Assembly (NCBI GenBank): GCA_036365455.1 | Contig: JAWQUS010000022.1 | Span: forward strand, 9,486,001-9,550,000 | Source: Macrosoma leucophasiata | Taxonomy: Eukaryota; Arthropoda; Insecta; Lepidoptera; Hedylidae | Reading direction: 5' to 3' | DNA length: 64,000 nt | Shown: in pieces, positions 12,601 to 24,900 of the stretch | Position numbering within the stretch: the stretch's first letter is position 1 | Layout: each line of letters begins with the position of its first letter | Position numbers and translations under genes: made by a program | Notes under the pieces: generated by a model | Databases searched by the model: none | What the model saw: only the letters and a program-made list of their open reading frames with translations | What the model was told of the DNA's origin: nothing

Positions 12601-15600
12601 TGACTGCAGCCTATAGACACCCACACAAAGCCCAAGGTCAAAATTAAGATGCGTTACCACTCCTGAGGTCTAAGGTGTTATGCCTCTGTGCCAGAAATTA
12701 CAGGGCCGTACATTACCACCTGACTGGAACGCGATACTGCTGAACACTACCATTTAGCGGCAAGTATATTAGGTAATGTGGTGGTGCCTACGCCCGCGAG
12801 CTCCGTCACTGGAGCTTTACCACCAGTGAAATTTCATGTATTCTGTTTTTTGTTTTTTTTTTTTGAAAAAACGATTTTAACTTCAAGTTCCTGTTGTCTC
12901 TGATGCAGCAATCCATGTTCCCAAAAGGGTTCTACGTGGTGTTCATAGTGAAACACAACGACGAGGAGTGTACGGGCGTGAGCGAGACGGAGGCCCGCGC
13001 GAGCGGGATGGAATTAGGCGCTAAGTCCAGGCATAAGCATTTCAAGTAAGTTTGACATTTGGTAGTTTAACTTTTAAAATATAATAATTTACTAAAGTAC
13101 TAGATAAGGCACTACCCTTGGTTTCACGGTGACAGTGTGCAGAGGTCAGTTTGCCACTCTTTCACTTAGTCACATATTGACAGCCACATAAGCTGCCTCA
13201 GTGGCCTAGTGGTAGCAGGCCACTTCTACTACCCGGATTCCCGGGTCGGCGGCTATCAGATATAACGGTGTTAAGTCCTTTATCTCAGATTCTATTGGAA
13301 TTTATCAATTTTCTGGGAGATTCCCGGTACCTCGGAGTTTGGTAATGTGCCTGGAGATGTCAATAGGCTCGCTACCTGTTACATGGGCCAAAAAGTAATC
13401 GCGAATCGAGGGTGTTTGAATGTATATGTATATGCTTGAATGCATGCATTCATCTCTGTCACACCGCGGACACTCCGCTAAAATTCTATACAAACGCTTA
13501 ATTTGGTCTCTATTACACAGACATCAATCAGTGACGTGTATTTACACGCGCACCTGTGTGCGTAGCACGTAGAGAATACCAACCGTCGCCCATAAGAGGG
13601 GAGGAGGTTGGGTGAGGCGAGGAAATCGGGCGGGACGTCGAAATGTTCATTCTAAACGTAGTATTATTACATTTTCTCTGCCTCTGTCTACCCCTTCGGG
13701 GTTTGCACGCGTGAAGTTACGTTTTTAAATAGCACACCCGCTAGTACACTCGCATCCGCCTTGTCAACAAAAGTAAGCAATGCTCATACCTCTCACCCCT
13801 ATGCTAACCATAAGTGGCGTGCTACCACTAGGCTACTGAGGCAGCTTATGTGGCTGTCAATATGTGACTAAGTGAAAGAGTGGTAAAATGACTTCTGCAG
13901 TAGTGGCGTGCTACCACTAGGCTACTGAGGCAGCTTATGTGGCTGTCAATATGTGACTAAGTGAAAGAGTGGTAAAATGACTTCTGCAGTAGTGGCGTGC
14001 TACCACTAGGCTACTGAGGCAGCTTATGTGGCTGTCAATATGTGACTAAGTGAAAGAGTGGTAAAATGACTTCTGCAGTAGTGGCGTGCTACCACTAGGC
14101 TACTGAGGCAGCTTATGTGGCTGTCAATATGTGACTAAGTGAAAGAGTGGTAAAATGACTTCTGCAGTAGTGGCGTGCTACCACTAGGCTACTGAGGCAG
14201 CTTATGTGGCTGTCAATATGTGACTAAGTGAAAGAGTGGTAAAATGACTTCTGCAGTAGTGGCGTGCTACCACTAGGCTACTGAGGCAGCTTATGTGGCT
14301 GTCGATATGTGACTTAAGTGAAAGAGTGGTAAATTGACTTCTGCAGTAGTGGCCTGCTACCACTAGGCTATTGAGGCAGCTTATGTGGCTGTCAATATGT
14401 GACTAAGTGAAAGAGTGGTAAAATGACTTCTGCAGTAGTGGCGTGCTACCACTAGGCTACTGAGGCAGCTTATGTGGCTGTCAATATGTGACTAAGTGAA
14501 AGAGTGGTAAAATGACTTCTGCAGTAGTGGCCTGCTACCACTAGGCTACTGAGGCAGCTTATGTGGCTGTCAATATGTGACTAAGTGAAAGAGTGGTAAA
14601 ATGACTTCTGCAGTAGTGGCGTGCTACCACTAGGCTACTGAGGCAGCTTATGTGGCTGTCAATATGTGACTAAGTGAAAGAGTGGTAAAATGACTTCTGC
14701 AGTAGTGGCGTGCTACCACTAGGCTACTGAGGCAGCTTATGTGGCTGTCGATATGTGACTTAAGTGAAAGAGTGGTAAATTGACTTCTGCAGTAGTGGCC
14801 TGCTACCACTAGGCTATTGAGGCAGCTTATGTAACTGTCAATATGTGACTAAGTGAAAGAGTGGTAAAATGACTTCTGCAGTAGTGGCCTGCTACCACTA
14901 GGCTACTGAGGCAGCTTATGTGGCTGTCGATATGTGACTAAGTGAAAGAGTGGTAAATTGACTTCTGCAGTAGTGGCCTGCTACCACTAGGCTATTGAGG
15001 CAGCTTATGTAACTGTCAATATGTGACTAAGTGAAAGAGTGGTAAATTGACTTCTGCAGTAGTGGCCTGCTACCACTAGGCTATTGAGGCAGCTTATGTA
15101 ACTGTCAATATGTGACTAAGTGAAAGAGTGGTAAATTGACTTCTGCAGTAGTGGCGTGCTACCACTAGTCTACTGAGGCAGCTTATGTGGCTGTCGATAT
15201 GTGACTTAAGTGAAAGAGTGGTAAATTGACTTCTGCAGTAGTGGCCTGCTACCACTAGGCTATTGAGGCAGCTTATGTAACTGTCAATATGTGACTAAGT
15301 GAAAGAGTGGTAAAATGACTTCTGCAGTAGTGGCCTGCTACCACTAGGCTACTGAGGCAGCTTATGTGGCTGTCGATATGTGACTAAGTGAAAGAGTGGT
15401 AAAATGACTTCTGCAGTAGTGGCCTGCTACCACTAGGCTACTGAGGCAGCTTATGTGGCTGTCGATATGTGACTAAGTGAAAGAGTGGTAAATTGACTTC
15501 TGCAGTAGTGGCCTGCTACCACTAGGCTATTGAGGCAGCTTATGTAACTGTCAATATGTGACTAAGTGAAAGAGTGGTAAATTGACTTCTGCAGTAGTGG

Positions 15601-18600
15601 CCTGCTACCACTAGGCTATTGAGGCAGCTTATGTAACTGTCAATATGTGACTAAGTGAAAGAGTGGTAAATTGACTTCTGCAGTAGTGGCGTGCTACCAC
15701 TAGTCTACTGAGGCAGCTTATGTGGCTGTCGATATGTGACTAAGTGAAAGAGTGGTAAAATGACTTCTGCAGTAGTGGCCTGCTACCACTAGGCTACTGA
15801 GGCAGCTTATGTGGCTGTCGATATGTGACTAAGTGAAAGAGTGGTAAATTGACTTCTGCAGTAGTGGCCTGCTACCACTAGGCTATTGAGGCAGCTTATG
15901 TAACTGTCAATATGTGACTAAGTGAAAGAGTGGTAAATTGACTTCTGCAGTAGTGGCCTGCTACCACTAGGCTATTGAGGCAGCTTATGTAACTGTCAAT
16001 ATGTGACTAAGTGAAAGAGTGGTAAATTGACTTCTGCAGTAGTGGCGTGCTACCACTAGTCTACTGAGGCAGCTTATGTGGCTGTCGATATGTGACTTAA
16101 GTGAAAGAGTGGTAAATTGACTTCTGCAGTAGTGGCCTGCTACCACTAGGCTATTGAGGCAGCTTATGTAACTGTCAATATGTGACTAAGTGAAAGAGTG
16201 GTAAAATGACTTCTGCAGTAGTGGCGTGCTACCACTAGGCTACTGAGGCAGCTTATGTGGCTGTCAATATGTGACTAAGTGAAAGAGTGGTAAAATGACT
16301 TCTGCAGTAGTGGCCTGCTACCACTAGGCTACCGAGGCAGCTTATGTGGCTGTCGATATGTGACGATTTGTTATCAGTTTGTAAAGGGGAAAAGAGACAT
16401 TTTACTGATATACTTTTTACATTAGTTTATGACATTTAGTTTTATCTTAGTGATATTCTTGACTTTACATATATTTTTTATCTTGTTTGACATGTATATC
16501 AATTGTTATTCGCTTTAATTTATTTTGTTTGTTTTTGACGTGTCATAAGAGGTGCCTGTCACCCTAAATGAATAAATGAGTTTCTGATTCTGATTCTGAT
16601 TCTGACTAAGTGATAGAGTGGTAAATTGACTTCTGCAGTAGTGGCCTGCTACCACTAGGCTACTGAGGCAGCTTATGTGGCTGTCAATATGTGACTAAGT
16701 GAAAGAGTGGTAAATTGACTTCTGCAGTAGTGGCCTGCTACCACTAGGCTACTGAGCCGCTTTTAGGTAATTCAGAAAACCGGTCAAGAGCGTGTCGGGG
16801 CACGCACAGTGTGTGTGGTTCCGTAGTTTTAGGTTTGAATAATATAATGAAAAAATTAATCAATATTTTCTATGGAGCTCTTCAAAAAGAGTAAAATACA
16901 TTTGGTCGACTATCACTCGCTAACTTGTAAAGCCAACTTAAGTGTGATACTATTTCCTTAACGTTTGAATTTCTAACAACAACCGTTTAGTTGGTAGGGG
17001 GGGGGGACACTTTATTCTAACGAAAATTGGCACTTTAAAGTCACGAACAGTTAACTAAATCGAAAAATGATATTCAGCACATCCCTAATATTTTTGAAAG
17101 ACCTACTCAACGATATCCCACATTATACAGAAAACGAATTTAAAATTTAATTGAAGCGTTACTTGTAGGGGAAGTACCTTCAATAATTATATTTTTCACG
17201 TTTATTCTACCGCTTTGTCGGCGTGATTAAGGTGTATACTTGTGCCAAATTTCAAGTCTCTAGTACCTGTAGTTTTTGCGCTAAACCGCGGACGGACAGA
17301 CAGACAGACATGGTGAAACTATAAGGATTCTTTGTTTACTACAGAACCCTAAAAATGTTGTTATTAATTGTTTGTCAGACTGCTGGTGGTGGCGGCGGCG
17401 TCTTTCGAGGAGTATGCCACAGGAGCCGCCGCGGCGCTGGCCCTCGTGGCCGTCATAGCGGTCCTGGGGCCGCTGTCGGCACTCGTCGCCTGTCGGTGTA
17501 CAGGTACGTCCTGTATTAACAATTCTCATAAATCCCTACTTCCCTACTATATATATATATATAATAGATTGGGGAAAAAGTCTTTTCGTATTAAAGTATG
17601 TATGAACTTGTAATAGAATCTCTTTGGCTGTAGTATTTGTATCTGGCTGGTTTTGGTATCATTGAAAGTTAAAATTTTAAAGAACATAATTCCAAATTCA
17701 AATTAGGCAAATGTGTGATTTTCATTTGTTTTTCGTACTGTCAAGATGAGTGAATCTAATGAAGAAATTCGATACATTTAAAATTTTTACTACATAAAAG
17801 GTAAAAATGCAACGCAAGCCGCGAAAAAAATTTGCGATGTTTATGGACCTAGTGCAGTGTCTGTGAGTGTAGTACAAATTTGGTTTAAGCGTTTTCAATC
17901 CGGAAATTTTGATGTCAAAGATGCACCTCGCTCTGGTCGCCCTATTACGGATAAAATGGATGCCATTTTTGAAAAAGTGGAGCAAGCTCGACATATCAGT
18001 AGTTACGACGTAGCTGAAGAACTGAGAATTGATCACAAAACAGTTTTGGCGCATTTGAAAAAAGCTGGGTACAAAAAAAGCTCGATATTTGGGTACCTCA
18101 CGAGCTCACTGAAAGAAACCTAATGAACCATGTACTCATTTGTGATTCTTTATTACGACGCAATGAAACCGAATCATTTTTGAAGAAGCTGATAACTGGT
18201 GATGAAAAGTGGATCACGTACGACAAGAACGTGCGAAAAAGGTTGTGGTCAAAGGCCGGTCAGGCTTCACAGACTGTGGCGAAACCCGGGTTAACTCACA
18301 ATAAGGTGATGTGTGTGTGGTGGGATTGGAAGGGCATTATTCATTATGAGCTATTACGACCAGGCAGGACTATCGATTCTGAACTCTACTGCGAAAGTTA
18401 ATAATAAATGTCCTGCAATTATATTTGCTGTTAATCGAACTGCTAAGGTTATTGGTCGAATAATATTTCTAATTGTTTCAATTAATACTATAAATGGTAT
18501 TAATACTCTAGGAGTTCCAACTGATGAGATTAAAACAAGAAGTTGAGAGAAAGCGGCCGGAATTGATCAACAGAAGGGGTGTGGTGTTTCATCATGATAA

Positions 18601-18896
18601 CGCTAGACCTCACACATCTATAGCCACTCAGCAAAAATTAAGAGAGTTTGGCTGGGAGGTGTTAATGCATCCGCCGTATAGTCCTGACCTTGCTCCTTCA
18701 GCTTTCGACCTGTTTCGGTCTCTTCAGAATTCTTTATGCAATGTTAGGTTAACATCACGAGAGGACTGGCAAATCCACTTGTCGCGGTACCTTGATGAGA
18801 AGTCCAAAATTTTTTATAGCAATGGGATTATGTCCCTACCTACAAGATGGCAAAAGGTTATCGAACAATATAACATATAAAAAAATAATAAATATT

Positions 18897-18959
<63 letters not shown>

Positions 18960-21900
18960 TTTAGGTTGGGGAAAAAGCTTCTTCGCATTTTTTAAGATAA
19001 TTCAAAACATTTTTTAATATAGTTTATTTAAATTTAACTTAAGTATGTACTTAAGTATGTTTAAATTTTATAAATGCGAAAGTAACTCTGTCTGTCTGTC
19101 TGTTACCTTTTCACGTCCAAACCACTGAACCAATTTTAATGAAATTTGGTACAGAGATAGAGCCGACTTTGAGAAAGAACATAGGCTACTTAGTTATTTA
19201 TAAAACGACATCCACGCGAGCGAAGCCGCGGGCAATAGCTAGTAGCTAGTAATCTATACTTATAATAAATCAGTAGAAGTGTAAATTCTGTACATTAAAA
19301 ATATTGATAAAATAAATACCAGGGGATGTCATTAGATCGATACCGAACACAAATATGTGATTAGAAAATTTTTTGTCTGTCTGTCTGTCTGTTTGTTCAA
19401 GCATCACATAAAAACTACCGGTCCGATTACAATGAAACTTGGTATGATTATACTTTAACCTTTGGCGCACAACACTGCTTTTTATCCCGGAAAAATGTCT
19501 GTGTGTTTGGGCACGCTAAAATCAGAAACAACTTATTCGATTTGCGGTGCACTAATATATTGTGGTAAGTTTCACTTAACATTTAAAAAAGTAATGTTTA
19601 AAAAAGTAATGTCAATTTAAAGAATCGTATCGAATATTTTTAAGCTATTCTGTATCTTAGTTCTATCTTTTAGGGAGTTTCGTACCTAATAGGTAAAAAC
19701 GGACCCTACGGATAACTAATCCTACGCTGTCTGTCTGTCCGTCCGTCCGTCCGTCCGTCTGTCTGTCACCAGGCTGTATCTCATAAATAGTGATAGCTAG
19801 AAAGCTAACATTTTCACAAATTATGTATTTCTGTTACCGCTATAATGTAGACGCTTAAAATGTTCACAGAATTTATAGGTCATATGTTGTATTGTAGCTT
19901 CCATAATAAATCTATATACATACAAATAAATAAAATTGGAGTGTCTGTTTGTAATATTAAAATAACCGCTTTTTACTAAACGCATATGTATGTATACACG
20001 GTACATATACCAAAACAATATTTTTTACAATTTTTGTCTGTCTGTCTGTTTGGCGGGGCTAATCTTGGGAACGGCTTGACCGATTTTGACGGGACTTCCA
20101 CTGGCAGATAGCTGATGTAATAAGGAGTAACTTACGCTATTTTTATACTAGCTGCGCCCACGACTTCGTCCGGGTAGTGTTGTGTATGTTCACGGAAGAG
20201 AGGAGAGGTCGCACGTCAATCAAACTCGCTAGTTAGTTGCACACTCTTTTTATTAGGTACTTATAACGGGCTACACGGGACGCAGCCCGCACACCTATAC
20301 ACCCTACGCACACATACATAACACCTCCCCCATAAGCTCAGAACTACTCTTAAAATACTATGTTAACTAATACTAACTTATTCTACGTCTGCGTGGTTGG
20401 TTTATAGATCATCGTTATCACTATTTATACATGTAGGTGTCGAGAAGATTGGACTAATCGCTCGTCGTCGAGTCATGCACCGGGACGTCACTGGAGTACC
20501 TGCTACTTGTCCATCTTGTCCAGAACTAGTTGCCAGATCTCTTCCTCCCACCGGATGCGCCACCGGTTCGCAGTGAGTGGCGTCAAGCGGCGCCACATCA
20601 GGCACCACGTCCGGGTTCCAGTCCATCTCGTCACCCGATGATGAATCTACTCGTTTTCTAATTTGATCGATGTGTCTTGTGACCTCACATCCTATATGTG
20701 GTACATATATTACGTACATAGTTTTTCCAATTCTTTTTTTTATGATCCCTTGAATCCAACTGAACTTTTTATTACTCATATATTTAGTGATCCAAACATT
20801 ATCGTTTTCTTCCAGCTCTGGTCTATATTTACCACGGTAGTATTTAGCCTGTAAGGACTGATTGCGTTCGACGGTTCGAATGAGGTCTGTGGACGAGGGC
20901 GAGGGCGCGATGGGGTTCAATAAATCTAATCGCGAGCGTAACGCTCGCCCGAAAACTATCTCCGCGGGTGATCTGTCAGTGGTACTATTCTTAGAGTTTC
21001 TATAGTCAAATAGATATTTACTAATTTTTTCATGAATAGTTTTTTTACTACAACCCTCTAAAATTATAACCTTAAGTCCCTTTTTTACAATTTTCACCAA
21101 GCTTTCGGCTTGCCCATTACTAGCGGGGTGGTATGCCGGACTTAAGACATGCTCGATACCGTTACGTGCACACAAGTCATTAAATTCTACAGATGTAAAC
21201 GACGTGCCATTGTCACTGACCAACGTGTGTGGGACCCCATACCGTGACATGAACTCATTTAATTTGCTCACGACCGCCTTCGAATTATAAGTCGAAGACA
21301 TCTCATAACATTCGACCCATTTACTATAGGCGTCGACAACAATTAAAAACATGTAATCATGGAATGGCCCCAAAAAATCTATATGGATTCGGTAAAATGG
21401 ATGTGGCGGCAACGGCCAAGGCGCGAGAGGGACGTGGGCCGGCATGGGCCGCAGCGCGCAGCATGTCTCGCAGGCCCCCGCCATTCGCTCCAGCGTTGCA
21501 TCCACGCCAGGAAACCACAACCGTTTGCGAGCCTCCGCCTTCATTTTTACAACACCGAAATGTGAACTGTGTAATTCCCTACATACGCTTTCTATCAGAG
21601 CCGAGGGAATAACAACTTTATGACCGCGCATTAAGACACCATTTTCATAAGACAGTTGTGTCCGACAATTAAAAAATGGTTTTAAATCTACGTCATTAAC
21701 TTTTCTAGGCCAGCCATTTTCAACGTAACGCTTGACGGTGACCAGAAGAGCGTCCTTGGCCGTCTCGCGACGCAAGTCATTCAAGGTCACGGGCAGGACC
21801 CCGTCCACTACAAAATTGACATAGGCAGCACGATCCTCGCCCGTTACGAACGTCGCATCCTGCCCTTCGCACGATCTAGATAAATAATCTGCGCTATTAC

Positions 21901-24900
21901 TTTTACTACTGATATACTCAATGCTATAATTATACGCTGCTAAAAAAATAGCATATCTTTGTAGTAGATTGGCGGACACTTCAGGGATGCCCTTGTGCGG
22001 CCCGAATATGGTCAAAAGGGGTTTGTGGTCCGTACGTAACACGAAGGGCTCGGATCGGCCATATAAATACTGATGAAACCGTCTTACCCCAAAAATTATT
22101 GCAGTTGCTTCTTTTTGTATCTGAGCGTAATTTTTTTCCGCTGCTGAAAGTGTCCGGGAAGCATACGATATTGGTCGCTCGAACCCTTCACTGCCTACTT
22201 GAGATAACACGGCTCCTAAGCCGGTGGGTGATGCGTCAACAGTTAATATTAACTTAGCGTTCGGGTCAAAATGTGCTAATATTTTATCTGATGCTAAAAT
22301 ATTTTTTATTCGGACGAATGCGTAGTCGTGAATACGAGTCCATTCCCACTTTGTATTCTTATGCAACAAACCATATAAAGGACTTAATATAGACGCTGCG
22401 TCGGGTACGAAATTCCTATAATAATTTGTGAGACCCAGAAACGACTGTAACTGTGACACGTTCGTCGGACTCTGAGCGTGTAAAATAGCTTTCACTTTAT
22501 CGGGCGATTTTCTTACTCCGTTTTTGTCTATGATGTGACCTAGATATGAAATCTCATCTTTGAAAAATGCACATTTGCTCAACTGTATCGTTAATTGTGC
22601 ATCATTTAAGCGTTGTAATACCTTAATCAACCTTTGTTTATGTTGATTTCTGTTTATCCCTGTTATGAGAATATCATCAAGCAGGAAAATGATCCCGTCT
22701 ATTCCCGAAAGCAGACATTCCATTGCGCGCTGGAAAATGGCTGGCGCGCTCGACAATCCAAACACTAAACGAGTGAAATTAAAAAGACCGCGGTGTGTAT
22801 TAATGCACGTTAACCTCTGTGAATTGTCGTTTAAAATAAATTGGTTGTAAGCCATCGACAAATCAATTTTGCTAAATTGTACGCCTCCATGTAATCTTGC
22901 TAATAAATCATTTATTGTAGGCAAGGGGTACTGATCAATTAACAACTGTTTGTTAATTGTAACAGAATAATCAGCACATAATCTGATAGTGCCGTCCTTT
23001 TTCAGCACGGGCACAACTGGTGACGCGTAGTCTGAATGTTCAACTGGTTTTAAAATACCTAGTGACAACAACCGGTCGATTTCTTTGTCTATTTTCTCTT
23101 TAAGCGCATATGGCACGGGCCGCGCTTTGAAAAAAATAGGCTTACTATCGGCTTTTAAATGCAGATCTATTTTATATTTGTTAAATGATCCTAGACCCCC
23201 CGAGAAAACTTTAGGGAACATGTTAACGAGCTCTTTATCAAAGTGTGTGTAGGTATCGCATATTTCTCGTGTACTACTATTGAGCACGGAGTGCACTCGA
23301 GCCGGCGCCGGCGCCAGCTCCAGGTCGAACTCGCGAATGAAGTCGCGACCTAGCAGCGGCGGGCCGTCCGCTCGCACTACATAAACATTCAAACTATGCG
23401 TACGCCCGAGATAAGAAATAGGCGTTAACATAACTCCAACTGTATCGATAGTTTCCCCCGTATAACTATATAATTTTTTGTTGGTGACTGACAATGGCAA
23501 TCGTTTAAAATTCGAGTCGTAAGTCTTCTTAGAGATTACGCTCACTGCCGACCCACTATCGATTTCGAACTCTAAAACTAGACCACTGATCATTACGCGC
23601 TCTGTCATGGGCCTGCCTGGCACACACCGAATATTATAAAAACACTCACCGTCGTCAACGCCGTCATCCACAGTACCTTCATCCACGTATTTCACTTTGC
23701 CCTCGTTAGGACACATTTTACGCAGATGCCCTTTAATATTGCACTTTTTACACTTATAATTTTTATACCGACACTGGTTAGAGGGATGGTTATTGAACCC
23801 GCACACACTGCACTTTCCGTTCTTGGAGATGTTGAACACGCCGCTCGGGCCCACTGTGCCGGCGCCGGCGCCATGTGCGCCTGCCGCCGCCGCCAGCGAC
23901 GAGGCCTGGCGCGCACAGCGCACGCTCTCTGCCAAGTCAATGGCTTTCGCAAGGGTCAGCTCCCGCTGGTCCTGAACGAAAAGTTTGTCCCGCTCGTGTC
24001 CTGCCGCCATGCCCATGATAAACTTATCCAGCAAGGCCTCCTCCAAATTTTTAAAAGCACAGTGAGTCGCCAATCCTCTAATTCTCACCGCCCATTGAGT
24101 GTGGGTTTCTCCTGGCCTTTGCGTTGCTGCATAGAAAATCGACTTCTCAGCAAACCCGAACCTTTTCGGCGTGAAGTGATCGTCGAGTAATTTCAAAATC
24201 GCCTCGTAATCCAATTCCACCACCTTGTTGGGTAACGCTAGGTCACTTGCGAGTTTAAAAGTTGATTCGCTCAACGACGTTAACAAAATCGCCCTCCGTT
24301 TGACCGCTATTTTGTCCGTTGTCGATGTTATGTCGTTAGCAATAAACCACTGATCTAATCGCGTCTTGAAGGTATTCCACTCTTGGGACTGATGATCAAA
24401 AGTGGAGAGAACGCCATAAAAAGCTCCCGAAGCCATGATACACAAGAAATTTGTGAGTTCGATCGTCGCCACGTGTTGTGTATGTTCACGGAAGAGAGGA
24501 GGGGTCGCACGTCAATCAAACTCGCTAGTTAGTTGCACACTCTTTTTATTAGGTACTTATAACGGGCTACACGGGACGCAGCCCGCACACCTATACACCC
24601 TACGCACACATACATAACAGGTAGATACTGAACAATCATACTTTTTCTCACGTAGACGAAGTCGCGGGCACAGCTAGTGTATAAATAAATTGGACGAATA
24701 AGTAATACATGTATAGTAACGTTATTGGTAAAAACATTTTTTCTTATGTAATGTAAGTGGTAAACAAGCCAACAGTTCACATTGATGTTAAGTGATGACT
24801 GCGCCTATAGACACCCACATGAAGACCAAGGTCAAAATGTAGATGCGTTACCACTCCTAAGGTCTAAGGTGTTATGCCTCTGTGAAATTACAGGGCCGTA

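Larger units (their letters stand above)
17569..18893 (+). mobile_element. Dead mariner transposon with a mitochondrial insert
   Basis: It begins TTGGGGAAAAAGTCTTTTCG next to TA-rich sequence, an end typical of mariner elements. The broken transposase follows. No inverted 3' end was found: the transposase is followed by an A-rich stretch and a (TA)n run. It lies in the intron between SID-1-like exons 8 and 9. Confidence 0.88.
20178..24619 (-). mobile_element. Young full-length gypsy-type LTR retrotransposon with 146-bp LTRs
   Basis: Two direct 146-bp repeats (20178-20323 and 24474-24619) start TG and end CA and differ at one base (GAGGAGAGG versus GAGGAGGGG). The element is flanked by GGTAG on both sides (20173-20177, 24620-24624). 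Between the LTRs are a primer-binding-like site, one 1344-codon gag-pol frame and a polypurine tract. It lies in the intron between SID-1-like exons 8 and 9, antisense to the gene, and splits a family-K repeat. Near-identical LTRs mean recent insertion. The short LTRs and single polyprotein suggest the Mag-like branch of Ty3/gypsy (inference). Confidence 0.96.
19905..24678 (+). mobile_element. Family K repeat, split in its foldback loop by the young gypsy element
   Basis: Left part 19905-20177, right part 24620-24678. The insertion site GGTAG lies between the two foldback arms. Confidence 0.82.

Noticed and set aside
13812..16756. CRISPR-like array
   Set aside because: Units are contiguous 89-bp copies with no unique spacers, in an insect intron; it is a satellite.
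23726..24190. 154-codon frame on the + strand
   Set aside because: Antisense shadow of the gag part of the young gypsy element.
24437..24472. Gag-pol start at the upstream GTG
   Set aside because: The codons overlap the primer-binding site and a eukaryotic start at GTG is unlikely; the ATG at 24436 is preferred.
20178..24619. Endogenous retrovirus with env
   Set aside because: The frame ends after integrase and a short tail; no envelope-like frame lies between it and the 3' LTR.
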